The translations under genes and the position numbers were made by a program. Shown here piece after piece: positions 18,094-27,107 of a stretch of DNA of 64,000 nt (position 1 is its first letter; every line of letters starts with the position of its first letter). Below the pieces are notes generated by a model. That model did no database searches. It worked only from the letters and a program-made list of their open reading frames with translations, and had not been told where the DNA came from. Origin of the DNA: Candidatus Methylomirabilis sp. (GTDB taxonomy: Bacteria > Muiribacteriota > Ozemobacteria > Ozemobacterales > Ozemobacteraceae); NCBI GenBank assembly GCA_020722725.1, contig DYKG01000001.1:151106-215105 (forward strand), read 5' to 3'.

Positions 18094-19548
18094 ATGAATA
18101 AGCTGAGACTGACCTTTGTTCTGGCATTAGTGCTGGTCTTTACGGTTTTTGCCGATAGGGTTCAGGCTAAAGATACTGAATTCGAATTTTATTATCAGAC
18201 CATTGAAAATGTGGTGCAGATCAATAATCCCAAGCCCGAAGGCTGGTGGGAAACGGCTAAAAGCTGGGTTAAGCGTGGCTATACCGAAGTGATGAAGACC
18301 TGGGATATGGCCTTTGGCCGCAAATATTTTACCGGTGAAGGCACCAAACGCTGGTATTCACGTGAAGACCACTGCACTGCCTACGATGTGAAACGGGTCA
18401 AAGTTAAGAGTGAAGCTCACCTGCTCGGCCTGATGGGTGCCGAATCAGAAGCCGAGCTTACGAACGGGCAGAAAGCCATGCTTGCCGTTTATCGCCATTC
18501 TCTTTCGCAGGCTGTTCAAGAAAGGCATCAATACGGTTATTTTTCGAAGGTTAAGGTTATTCTTTCAGACACCAGCGGCTATGAAGATTCGAACAAATAT
18601 CCGCATGTTGAGCGTGATTTCTGGCCATATTCCCAGGGCTCGCTGATTCAGGTTTCTTCGGGCCATTACAACTATGGCGGTTCTGAAGCCGATGCCAAAT
18701 CTACTTTTGTGCATGAATATGCCCATTCTCTTGATCGCACGATTAAAGAATTCATTTACCCCTACGGAAAAGATGGTTCGCATTTCAGTAACGAAATGAC
18801 AAAGCCGCGCTCCGCCTTTGTCGAAGGCTGGGCCGAGTTCAATGAAATGCTCGATTCAGAATATGAAGTGAAATCAATGAAGAATTCGATTACCAAAGTT
18901 CGGCTTGAAAGCGGCACCGAAGCTGGAAAATATACTATTTTGCCTTCCGATTCCCCGAATTTGAGCGGCCAAAATCTGCTGGCAGTAGAAGGCATCAATG
19001 CCATGATTCTTTATCGGCTGGCCAATGAGATTCCTGATGGTCGGCGCAAGATTTTTGAAACATTTCAAAGCACCAACTGGAAAGTTTTTCGCTCGCTGAG
19101 CACCTTTGCCAGGGATTTTGCCCGCCGGTATCCCGAAGATGCCGGTGCTTTGGCAGGAATCATCGATGCAGAAAGCAAATACCGGCTTTCTTCCGCTGAA
19201 TTGACCAAATTTGCTGGTGACAGCAGCGGAATGCGGGATTACCTGGAAAATCGGCCGACTGATGCTGCCGCAGGCGCTGGAGTAGCCGCATCGGCACAGT
19301 CACCGGTTGCGCCGCCTCCCCAGACTTCTTCATTGGCGGAAGCGGCAGTCATGTCAGCCCAGGATTTTGCTGAAGCTTTGAAAAATGCCCACAATTCAAT
19401 GATTCAGGCTCAGCAGGAATATGTTGAAGCGGTAAAAAGCGAGGCCGATGCGGCGACAATTCTTGAGATGCAGAAGAAACTTTCGGAAAAGAAGCAGGTT
19501 TTTGAAAGCCTGCGCCGCTTGCGAAGGGCGGCAAGGCACAGTCGTTAA
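18094..19548 (+). CDS. Secreted putative zinc metallopeptidase
   Basis: Signal peptide; DAKSTFVHEYAHSLDRTI (HExxH) and downstream SAFVEGWAEFNEM, a gluzincin-like arrangement. Confidence 0.72.
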   Translation: MNKLRLTFVLALVLVFTVFADRVQAKDTEFEFYYQTIENVVQINNPKPEGWWETAKSWVKRGYTEVMKTWDMAFGRKYFTGEGTKRWYSREDHCTAYDVKRVKVKSEAHLLGLMGAESEAELTNGQKAMLAVYRHSLSQAVQERHQYGYFSKVKVILSDTSGYEDSNKYPHVERDFWPYSQGSLIQVSSGHYNYGGSEADAKSTFVHEYAHSLDRTIKEFIYPYGKDGSHFSNEMTKPRSAFVEGWAEFNEMLDSEYEVKSMKNSITKVRLESGTEAGKYTILPSDSPNLSGQNLLAVEGINAMILYRLANEIPDGRRKIFETFQSTNWKVFRSLSTFARDFARRYPEDAGALAGIIDAESKYRLSSAELTKFAGDSSGMRDYLENRPTDAAAGAGVAASAQSPVAPPPQTSSLAEAAVMSAQDFAEALKNAHNSMIQAQQEYVEAVKSEADAATILEMQKKLSEKKQVFESLRRLRRAARHSR

Positions 19549-20171
19549 TCGAGGGTTTTTAATTCTTTCAGCAGGTTCTGGTAAAGCTCTTCAGCCCATT
19601 TGGGCAGTCCGGCGATGGTCATTGCCTTTTCGATACCGCTTTTTCTCAGGTCGTAGGGGGCAATGATCACCTTGATTTTGTCGATGCCGGTTTTCGCGGC
19701 AAGCACAAAGAGATCTTCGATGGGCCCATCGCCGATAGCCAGACAGCCGCTCGAAACCTGGTTGCCGTGAATCATGATATTGCTGCCCGGGCTGAAGCGC
19801 CCGTCTGACCTGGCTTTTCGGTGGTCGAACTCATTGGGGTAATTGAGCTTGAGCGCCAGATGATACAGGCTGTTGGGGTTGAGAAAATCGATGAGGTAAA
19901 CCCCCTCGGGCACTTGCCGGTCACCTTCGCGCAGTTTTGGCCCAGGATGACCACTTGCGGCCAGAAGTTGGTAGGTTTTGAGTGTGGCGAATTTGTCGGT
20001 ACGTTTGTCTTTAACGTAAACTTCAAGAATTTTTTCTTCTTTGAACGCGGCTAAAATCATGGCTTCAGGCGGGTACTGAAGATTTTCGAGCGAAAAATAC
20101 TCTTTGAGCCTGGGTTCAACTACAGGTTTAAGCTCGGCCAGCCGTTCTTCAAGCGTTTTTCTTGCGTTCAT
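19545..20171 (-). CDS. L,D-transpeptidase (YkuD/YafK-like)
   Basis: GSNIMIHGNQVSSGCLAIGD catalytic motif; VPEGVYLIDFLNPNSLYHLALKLNYPN. Start assigned to MNARKTLEERL. Confidence 0.88.
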   Translation of the reverse strand: MNARKTLEERLAELKPVVEPRLKEYFSLENLQYPPEAMILAAFKEEKILEVYVKDKRTDKFATLKTYQLLAASGHPGPKLREGDRQVPEGVYLIDFLNPNSLYHLALKLNYPNEFDHRKARSDGRFSPGSNIMIHGNQVSSGCLAIGDGPIEDLFVLAAKTGIDKIKVIIAPYDLRKSGIEKAMTIAGLPKWAEELYQNLLKELKTLD

Positions 20172-20318
20172 AACATGATTCCTGTCAAAATATCCATTTG
20201 ATCTAATACGCTGGATTACTCTATATTGCCAAAAGATATACGTCAAGCAACTTAAATCTGTTTTGATGATAATTTGTCAAGTTTGGGATACAGTTTGGCT
20301 GAACAATCTGATTCATAT

Positions 20319-20360
20319 TCAATGACCGCCTTTTGTTGGTTGCTGATCCCGTTTGGCGGG
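20319..20360 (+). repeat. Dispersed repeat, copy B (intergenic)
   Basis: TCAATGACCGCCTTTTGTTGGTTGCTGATCCCGTTTGGCGGG; 35/42 match to minus-strand 14992..14951. Confidence 0.6.
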
Positions 20361-20529
20361 CAGCCTGTCGAACCATCGAAGCGGCAGGGGAGAACCGAAA
20401 ACGTTCAATGAGCTTAATATAGCAATTGAAACTGAGAGTGTCTGACAAATATGGGAGCTTGGCGGTTTTTTTTCAGTTTTTTACGAGGGGTTGCTTTTAA
20501 TTGTAGTGTGAGTATATTTTAAGTATAGG

Positions 20530-20991
20530 ATGCGGATGAAAAAGTTTCCCGAGCAGATGGTTCTTAAATTCAATGACCCCCGGTATTTTTCGATTGTTAA
20601 GAAAAATACGGAGCTTCTTGCGCGGCGCATGGGGTTTAATGAAAACCGTATTTTTGATCTGGCGATGGCGGTCGAAGAAGCTTACGTCAATGCCATTGAA
20701 CATGGCGGAAAAGGCAGCGAGCTGAATCTGAAGGTTGAATTTCTTGTATATCCTGATCGGCTCGAAATTTCCGTTTCAGATACCGGCTGCGGGTTTGATC
20801 TTACACGAATCGAGATTCCTAAAACCCTCAAAAATCTTGAGGGGGTAAGGGGACGCGGCCTTGGCTTGATCAAAAGGCTTTCTGATCGCTTTGTTTTAAG
20901 CTCTGTTCCTGGCAGCGGCACACTGATAAAAATTATTAAATTCGTTTCGTCGCGTCGCGCCAGAAAATCCATGAGTCTGGAAAATATTTGA
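20530..20991 (+). CDS. RsbW-like anti-sigma/serine kinase (GHKL ATPase)
   Basis: DLAMAVEEAYVNAIEHGGKG, LEISVSDTGCGFDL, GVRGRGLGLIKRLSDRF. Confidence 0.88.
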   Translation: MRMKKFPEQMVLKFNDPRYFSIVKKNTELLARRMGFNENRIFDLAMAVEEAYVNAIEHGGKGSELNLKVEFLVYPDRLEISVSDTGCGFDLTRIEIPKTLKNLEGVRGRGLGLIKRLSDRFVLSSVPGSGTLIKIIKFVSSRRARKSMSLENI

Positions 20992-22010
20992 TGTTAAAAA
21001 GATATTTAAAATTTCCGGTGCTGGTTTTTGTTCTTTTTATGGCTTTTAACTCTGTTGCTTCGGGGCAATGGTTGCGTAACAAGATCAAGGAAAAAATGCG
21101 GGAACGCATGGATCAAAAAGCTCTGACCCAGGAAGTTAAATCGCAGTTCTGCGAAATGACCCACGATTCAATCAAACGTTCGTATTATTTGTATATGCCG
21201 TCAAACTGGGATAAAAAAACGCCTTTACCGCTGGTATTTCTTTTTCATGGCGGTGGTGGCGGTGCCAGGAGTGCTCTTTATTATTACGAACTTGAGAAAA
21301 AGGCAGAAGAAGCTGGTTTTATGCTGATTGCGCCCAATGGCACCGGTGAAAGCAGGCATGTTCTGCTGACCTGGAACGTTGGTTTTGGTTTTGGCTATGC
21401 CCACAAAAACAAGATTGACGACGTTTCTTTTGTAAAGGCCGTTCTGGCAAAGGTTGAAGGCGAATACCCCATCGATCAGAAAAGAATTTATGCCACCGGT
21501 TTATCGAACGGTGCAATTTTTTGCCATTTCCTCGCCGCCGATCCTGACAGCGGAATCGCGGCAATCGCTCCGGTTGTCGGCACGGCAGGCGGGCGTGAGC
21601 AGCACGAAAAAAACTGGCATAAGCCTGCGAAACCAGAAGTTCCGGTTTCGGTCTGCATCATTCAGGGGTTGATTGACGAGCATATGCCGATTAACGGAGG
21701 TCTTCAGGCAAAATCAATATCCGAACCACGTTATATGCTCTCGGCGTCTGCCACCATTGATTTCTGGGTGCAGGCAAACCAATGCGCCTCTCAAGATCCG
21801 CCAACGTTTTTGCCGGACTACAATGCCACTTTACATCATTTCCCCGGCGGAAAAAACAATACTGAAGTAAGTGCTTATGTGATTCATGATATGGGGCATG
21901 CCTGGCCTGGGTCGAGCCGGGTTCCACGCGCTGGCTCTGACAAGCCTTCAGCGAAATTCCCCGGCAACGACATCATCTGGGAGTTCTTCAAGAATCACCC
22001 CAGACCATGA
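20991..22010 (+). CDS. Secreted LpqC/CE1-like esterase (PHB depolymerase/feruloyl esterase fold)
   Basis: LPLVFLFHGGGGGARSALYYYELEKKAEEAGFMLIAPNGTG, nucleophile GLSNG, DMGHAWPGS; TGATG junction with the previous gene. Confidence 0.82.
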   Translation: MLKRYLKFPVLVFVLFMAFNSVASGQWLRNKIKEKMRERMDQKALTQEVKSQFCEMTHDSIKRSYYLYMPSNWDKKTPLPLVFLFHGGGGGARSALYYYELEKKAEEAGFMLIAPNGTGESRHVLLTWNVGFGFGYAHKNKIDDVSFVKAVLAKVEGEYPIDQKRIYATGLSNGAIFCHFLAADPDSGIAAIAPVVGTAGGREQHEKNWHKPAKPEVPVSVCIIQGLIDEHMPINGGLQAKSISEPRYMLSASATIDFWVQANQCASQDPPTFLPDYNATLHHFPGGKNNTEVSAYVIHDMGHAWPGSSRVPRAGSDKPSAKFPGNDIIWEFFKNHPRP

Positions 22011-22020
22011 GCTTTGGCTT

Positions 22021-23814
22021 TTAATCGCCGATTTCCATTTTGAGCCGATCCATGCGCTCTTTGACTTTGCCGGTATCGAGATTTTGAAATTTTTCGGGCA
22101 GAAAGCGCTGGTCGGTGCATTCAATAACTGCTGCCAGATCCATGAATTCAAGGCGGGATGAGTGACTCATCGGGCGATAGGTTTTCATGGCTTCGGCAAT
22201 GAAGTGGCCGATCGGTTTAGCGTCGGGCTCATCGCACTGCAGCTCAAACTGGCGCGAAGCCATGATCAAAATTCCTTCCATTTCGTTGCCGCCGATGTCA
22301 AGATTATCGGGAAAAACCGGAATTTCTTCTGTATTGAGCTTAACCTTGTTTTTCTTTGCCAGAGCAATGAAAAGGTCTTTCTTGTCTTCGGCAGTCTGTG
22401 GGGCAAACAGGGGAATATGCACATCAAGACGTCCGACACGTTTGAGATCAACTTCGAGCAGATCAGGCCTTGATGTGGCAAAGATCCAGAAAATGCGGCC
22501 ACGGTTGCGGGTATCTGCCATTTCACGGGCAAGCATCGCATAAATGCGGCCCGAAACCCCTGAATCGCCTGAGCCGGCACCGCGTTTGCCGGCCACCTGG
22601 TCGGCTTCATCGATAAACACGATAACTTGACCCATGGCATGCAGAATCTTGAAAATTGCTTCAAGGTTGCCTTCGGTGGCCCCGACCCATTTGTCGCGGA
22701 AATTTTTGAGTTCAACACAGGGAACTCCGGCCTCGCCGGCAAAACATTCAACCAGATAGGTTTTTCCGGTGCCAATGCGACCGGTAATCAGATACCCCAT
22801 TGGCAGAGCTTTGAGTTTGCCTTTCTTCATCAGCTGGGCATCCTGGCGCAGCCATTGTTTGGCTTCGTGGTGGGCGGCCACATCGTCGAGAGTTCTGGTC
22901 GATTCAACGAAAACAATGCGACCCGATGCTGATTTCTCGATCATCTCTTTTTTTACATCGCGCAGATAATCCATGGTAATGCGCTTTTTGTTCTTAACTG
23001 CCCGTTCAATAAGGTTTTGTACATCGATGCATGAAAGCCCTTCGAGCTTCTGAGCCAGCGATTCTCGCTCGACATCGCAGATTTCGCCAAAGTTCCGAAT
23101 TGAAGCGGTAATTGCCTGAACAAAATTCAACACCTGATCTGAAGTGGGCAGCTCGATTTGAATCTTGGCAGAGCGCGGGTTTTCGACGAGCTGGCGATTC
23201 ATGTCGTTGAGATTTTCAGCGATCAGACAGGTAGAAATGTAGGCATTGGTGATCGAAGGGTCAGAGGCCCAGTCGAGAATGCGAATCAGGGTGTCTACGG
23301 TTTCCGGGCTGGTGTAGGCAATTTCAGATCTGGGCAGCAGATATTCTGCATACTCGACAATGATTGCAATTCTGATCGGGTTGGCAACCATTTTCCCGTC
23401 TTTGTCGCTGCGGGTGCGGTTTAGACCGTATCTGATGAAACGGTCAATAAGTGCAAGTGCTTTTTTGGGCTCTTTGGGCAGCGAATTGGCTTCAATCAGC
23501 GTCTGTTCACCAGAATTTGCCGCTGAAAAGCCGGTTCGGTGAAAGCTGTCGAAAGCCTTGAGAAAATTGAAGAAAATTTCACTGCCTTTGCAGGTTCTGA
23601 TTCCGTGACCGCGGTCGTAGCTGATAACGACTTCGAAAGGGGCAAACATGATATTGGTCAGAAAATCTTTCAATGAAAGGCATTGCAACTGATTGCCGGT
23701 TTCTGATTTGAAACTGACCCAGTCGTTGATGTTGCCGTAGAGAACGAACTGACTGATTGAACCGCTTTTGAAAATTTCGGCCATTTCGCCGGCCCAGCCA
23801 GGATAATTGGTCAT
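22021..23814 (-). CDS. AAA+ ATPase; C-terminal active AAA domain, N-terminal degenerate AAA-like region
   Basis: Walker A GRIGTGKT, Walker B VIVFIDEADQ, sensor IFATSRPDLLEVDLKRVGRLD. N-terminal IRIAIIVEYAEYLLP ... ISTCLIAENLNDMNRQLVENPRSAKIQIELP resembles a second AAA module without Walker A. Confidence 0.9.
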   Translation of the reverse strand: MTNYPGWAGEMAEIFKSGSISQFVLYGNINDWVSFKSETGNQLQCLSLKDFLTNIMFAPFEVVISYDRGHGIRTCKGSEIFFNFLKAFDSFHRTGFSAANSGEQTLIEANSLPKEPKKALALIDRFIRYGLNRTRSDKDGKMVANPIRIAIIVEYAEYLLPRSEIAYTSPETVDTLIRILDWASDPSITNAYISTCLIAENLNDMNRQLVENPRSAKIQIELPTSDQVLNFVQAITASIRNFGEICDVERESLAQKLEGLSCIDVQNLIERAVKNKKRITMDYLRDVKKEMIEKSASGRIVFVESTRTLDDVAAHHEAKQWLRQDAQLMKKGKLKALPMGYLITGRIGTGKTYLVECFAGEAGVPCVELKNFRDKWVGATEGNLEAIFKILHAMGQVIVFIDEADQVAGKRGAGSGDSGVSGRIYAMLAREMADTRNRGRIFWIFATSRPDLLEVDLKRVGRLDVHIPLFAPQTAEDKKDLFIALAKKNKVKLNTEEIPVFPDNLDIGGNEMEGILIMASRQFELQCDEPDAKPIGHFIAEAMKTYRPMSHSSRLEFMDLAAVIECTDQRFLPEKFQNLDTGKVKERMDRLKMEIGD

Positions 23815-23826
23815 GATCTGCTTCCT

Positions 23827-24726
23827 TTATTCCATTTCGCGAGGGGGTGGAGGGGGTATAAATGTTTCTTCAACAGCAGGCTCAAGGTCATCGATGGGGG
23901 GGCCACTGAGTTTGCGTAGAAAATCAGAATGAGAATTGAGCCAGTCCTGGGTTTCGCCCAGGGTGATATTGATGCGGTCGATATTGGAAGACAAGCCTTC
24001 CGGGCTGCTGTCGAGAGCAATTTCTTCGCGAACCAGAAGCATCTGGCTTTCGATGCGCTGCAGCTCCATTTCGACCAGCATTTCGTTTTCTCTGGCATTG
24101 GCAAGATTTTCGAGACGTTTGCGCTGAATCTCGATATTGCTTTTCAGCGACTTTTCAAGAGCTGCGCCAATGTTGGGGGTTTTCAGCTGGTTTTCAAGCT
24201 TTCGCAGTTCTTTGTTTATTTCTTCTGGTTTGGTTCGGGCCAGGCTTTCTTGAATCAACTGCTTGGTTTTGAGCAGTTTGAGGAAAATGGTTGGCAGGTG
24301 ATTGAGAGTTTCCTGTTTGCTCTGATTGAGAAAGCCTGCCGATTCATCAAGGTTCCAGTTCATCAGCCTGTTGATTTCAGAAAGATTGCTGTTGAGCTTG
24401 TTAAGGCGGTTCTGAAGCTCCTGGTCAAGGGATGAAACCATTTCATGCATTTTGCTGCTGCGGTCTTTCTGGATGTTTTCGTATTGCTTCGATTCTACGT
24501 AATTCTGAAATCCTGGATTGGTGGAAAGGTAATAAAGATAGATGATTTCAAGGGCGAGACCCATGAACCAGAAGCCGGGGTTGCCGAAGCCGAGAATGAA
24601 TGTGCCAAGAATGAAAAGCTTATTAACCGGAATTTCACCCATGCCTTTTATGTTTAGCCCGGCGTTGAAAGCCTCGGTCAAATAATCAGAAAATCCGGGT
24701 TTATATTTTTTGTTGATCATTTTCAA
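23827..24726 (-). CDS. Membrane-associated coiled-coil protein
   Basis: Two hydrophobic segments FILGTFILGFGNPGFWFMGLALEIIYLYYLS, then long coiled coil; P-rich C-terminus FIPPPPPREME. Confidence 0.75.
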   Translation of the reverse strand: MKMINKKYKPGFSDYLTEAFNAGLNIKGMGEIPVNKLFILGTFILGFGNPGFWFMGLALEIIYLYYLSTNPGFQNYVESKQYENIQKDRSSKMHEMVSSLDQELQNRLNKLNSNLSEINRLMNWNLDESAGFLNQSKQETLNHLPTIFLKLLKTKQLIQESLARTKPEEINKELRKLENQLKTPNIGAALEKSLKSNIEIQRKRLENLANARENEMLVEMELQRIESQMLLVREEIALDSSPEGLSSNIDRINITLGETQDWLNSHSDFLRKLSGPPIDDLEPAVEETFIPPPPPREME

Positions 24727-25859
24727 TTTATGTCACCAATTTTAATAAATTCGTCGGTAATTTCTTTCAATGCCGCTTTGAAAGGCTGGCTTTCCTGGAC
24801 TTCGAGGGGGGAATGGCCGGGAATTTTGCCGATTGCTTCAGGAGGAATGAAAATCTGTTTGTTCAACCGACCAGGTGAAGGAGTGAACATGAAAATACGG
24901 TCGCTGAGATAAAGTGCTTCAGCCAGGGAGTGGGTAATGATGAAAACTGTTGCTTCTACTTCATGCCACAGATCGGTGATCAATTGCTGCATTTCGATGC
25001 GGGTCGGCTCGTCGAGGGCAGAAAACGGTTCATCCATGAAGATGATGCGGGGCTTGAGAACCAGGGTTCTGGCGATGGCCACCCGCTGCTGCTGACCGCC
25101 CGATAACTGATAGGGGTATTTGTCTTCGTGCCCGTTAAGCCCGACTTTTTTGATCATTTCCATTGCCAGATGGTTCATGGTTTTGTCTGAAAAACCAAGT
25201 TCTTCACGGTTGAGCTCGAGACCGAATTTAACGTTATCGAGCACGGTCAGGTGCGGAAAAGAACTGTATTTCTGGAAAATCATGCCGCGATCCCGCCCAG
25301 GGCCTTTGACTGGCTTATTTCTAACCAGTATTTCGCCATGGGTGGGCGGACCCACTTCCTGAAAAGCCTGAATCAGATTGAGCACGGTTGATTTGCCGCA
25401 GCCGGATGGGCCAACCAGGGCAATGAACTCGCCAACATCGGGTAGATCTTCGATTTCAAAAGAAACATTTTCGATGGCCACGAATTCGTTTTCGGTGCCT
25501 TTATTGAAGATTTTTGTGACGTTCTTGAAAGAAACGATTGGCTGGTATCTGCGTTTCTCGGCAATTGGCGGTGCATGAATCAGGCCGCAGGGGCTGGTGA
25601 AAGACTGTTCAAGCTTTCTTGACTCAGCTTTAAGTTCGTTTTTGGCGGTTATCGAAATTGAGGGTTTGGCTTCTGAGGAAAGCCGACTTTGGTTTTTCTC
25701 ACCCGTTTCAGGGAATGGAAACGCAGCCTGTTTTGCCGCTGGCTTTGCAATAGCAATCGCTGCCGGCTTTTTTCCAGGCTCTTCATTCCTGGTTTCAAAT
25801 TTTATAAAAAGACCGATAAAGCTTTTCAGCCAGCCGGGAATTTTATCGAACATGCTCAT
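24723..25859 (-). CDS. ABC transporter ATPase (TauB/SsuB type) with ~110-aa N-terminal extension
   Basis: GPSGCGKST, LSGGQQQRVAIARTLVLKPRIIFMDEPFSALDEPTR, IITHSLAEALYLSDR; extension begins MSMFDKIPGWLKSFIGLFIKFE. Confidence 0.93.
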   Translation of the reverse strand: MSMFDKIPGWLKSFIGLFIKFETRNEEPGKKPAAIAIAKPAAKQAAFPFPETGEKNQSRLSSEAKPSISITAKNELKAESRKLEQSFTSPCGLIHAPPIAEKRRYQPIVSFKNVTKIFNKGTENEFVAIENVSFEIEDLPDVGEFIALVGPSGCGKSTVLNLIQAFQEVGPPTHGEILVRNKPVKGPGRDRGMIFQKYSSFPHLTVLDNVKFGLELNREELGFSDKTMNHLAMEMIKKVGLNGHEDKYPYQLSGGQQQRVAIARTLVLKPRIIFMDEPFSALDEPTRIEMQQLITDLWHEVEATVFIITHSLAEALYLSDRIFMFTPSPGRLNKQIFIPPEAIGKIPGHSPLEVQESQPFKAALKEITDEFIKIGDIN

Positions 25860-27064
25860 CGTTTCTGGCTCCGGTATGGGAACAGGCGGTCGCCGATCTT
25901 TTCCCAGATTTTGTCGGTGATGAATGCCATGATGACGATGGCCATGAGAACCAGGTAAATGTCTTCGCGCGGGCCTCTTCTCTGACTGGTTAGAATGAGG
26001 GTGCCGACTCCCTTGCTGCCCATGTCAACCATTTCTGCGAGAATTATATAGCCCCAGCCGATGCCGAAGCCAAGCCGCATGGCATCAAAAATTTTGGGCA
26101 ATGCAATGGGCAAAAGAATGTTGTTGAGAATTTGAAACTTTCTTGCCCCAAGAGTAAGGCCGGTCTGCAGATACACGTTGTCTACTTCTTCCAGTGCTTT
26201 GACGAAAAGGGGCAGCAGATAAATGGCAAAACCAAGAGCAAGAAACATTATTTTCTGTTGTTCAGTGGTTCCGAACAGAACCATGGTGAGGGGCACCAGC
26301 GCAGGAATTGGCAGGTATCCGCCAAACATCATCAGTGGTGCAAAAAGAGCATGAAATTTTGAATAGGTGCCCATCAGCAGTGAAACTGGAAAAACTATGA
26401 TGAAAGCAACGAAAAAGCCCGCACCTACTCTGAGAAAACTAAACAGAATATTGGTAAGCAGACTTCTTTCGACCCACAATGAGGGAAGAGAGCGAAAAAC
26501 TTCAGATGGACCAGGAAGAATAACCTGGGAAATCAGGCGCGACTCGACAACTTCAAATTTGTAGGTGATGGTTCCGCCAAAGCTTGCCGAGGGTTTGGGC
26601 TGGTCAACGTTGGTAATGTCAACAGCGCCGCTGGAGTTTTCTACGGTTGCTGAGCCGCTTGCTGTTTCATCTTTTGCAGATTCGGGAAGGTTGCGGCCGA
26701 CGATTTTGCCAGGTGGTAGAGTGATTCTTACCGAATTGCCCGATACCCTGGCGGGTAACATGCCCAGATTCAGTCGGTTTTTGCCCTTGATCAAAACGGT
26801 GCTGGAATCATCTGAATAATCAAGGGTGGCCTGATCTATCGTGTAGCGAATCTTTTCACTAAAAAAGTGCCCAACCGGTGGTGGATTGCTTTCGAAACCC
26901 TCGAACCGGCCTTCGGGAAACTCGATGGTGGTCGAATGTCCTGAGGTGACGAAAGACCAGATGGATAGCAGCATAAAAATAGGCAAAACTCCGAGAATTA
27001 TTTTTTCCCGGGCGTTAACCTCTATGCGAATTCCAAATAAATTTTTAAACAGGCTATTGATCAT
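25856..27064 (-). CDS. ABC transporter permease (TauC/SsuC type) with extracytoplasmic insertion
   Basis: BPD_transp_1 core LLTNILFSFLRVGAGFFVAFIIVFPVSLLMGTYSKFHALFAPL ... EEVDNVYLQTGLTLGARKFQILNNILLPIALPKIFDAMRLGFGIGWGYIILAEMVD. Start MINSLFKNLF; ~150 residues of beta-like sequence after TM1. Confidence 0.9.
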   Translation of the reverse strand: MINSLFKNLFGIRIEVNAREKIILGVLPIFMLLSIWSFVTSGHSTTIEFPEGRFEGFESNPPPVGHFFSEKIRYTIDQATLDYSDDSSTVLIKGKNRLNLGMLPARVSGNSVRITLPPGKIVGRNLPESAKDETASGSATVENSSGAVDITNVDQPKPSASFGGTITYKFEVVESRLISQVILPGPSEVFRSLPSLWVERSLLTNILFSFLRVGAGFFVAFIIVFPVSLLMGTYSKFHALFAPLMMFGGYLPIPALVPLTMVLFGTTEQQKIMFLALGFAIYLLPLFVKALEEVDNVYLQTGLTLGARKFQILNNILLPIALPKIFDAMRLGFGIGWGYIILAEMVDMGSKGVGTLILTSQRRGPREDIYLVLMAIVIMAFITDKIWEKIGDRLFPYRSQKR

Positions 27065-27071
27065 TTTTAAA

Positions 27072-27098
27072 CCATGCCCCGGATCAACCGGGGCATGG
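27072..27098. other. GC-rich perfect hairpin between SBP2 and permease genes
   Basis: CCATGCCCCGG-ATCAA-CCGGGGCATGG, 11-bp perfect stem with 5-nt loop in the 43-nt intergenic gap; no U-tract in the transcribed direction (GTTTAAAAATG follows). Confidence 0.85.
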
Positions 27099-27107
27099 GG
27101 TGATAGT

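Noticed and set aside
22162-22932. Several ORFs overlapping the AAA+ gene on both strands
   Set aside because: All are alternative-frame readings of a well-supported AAA+ coding sequence.
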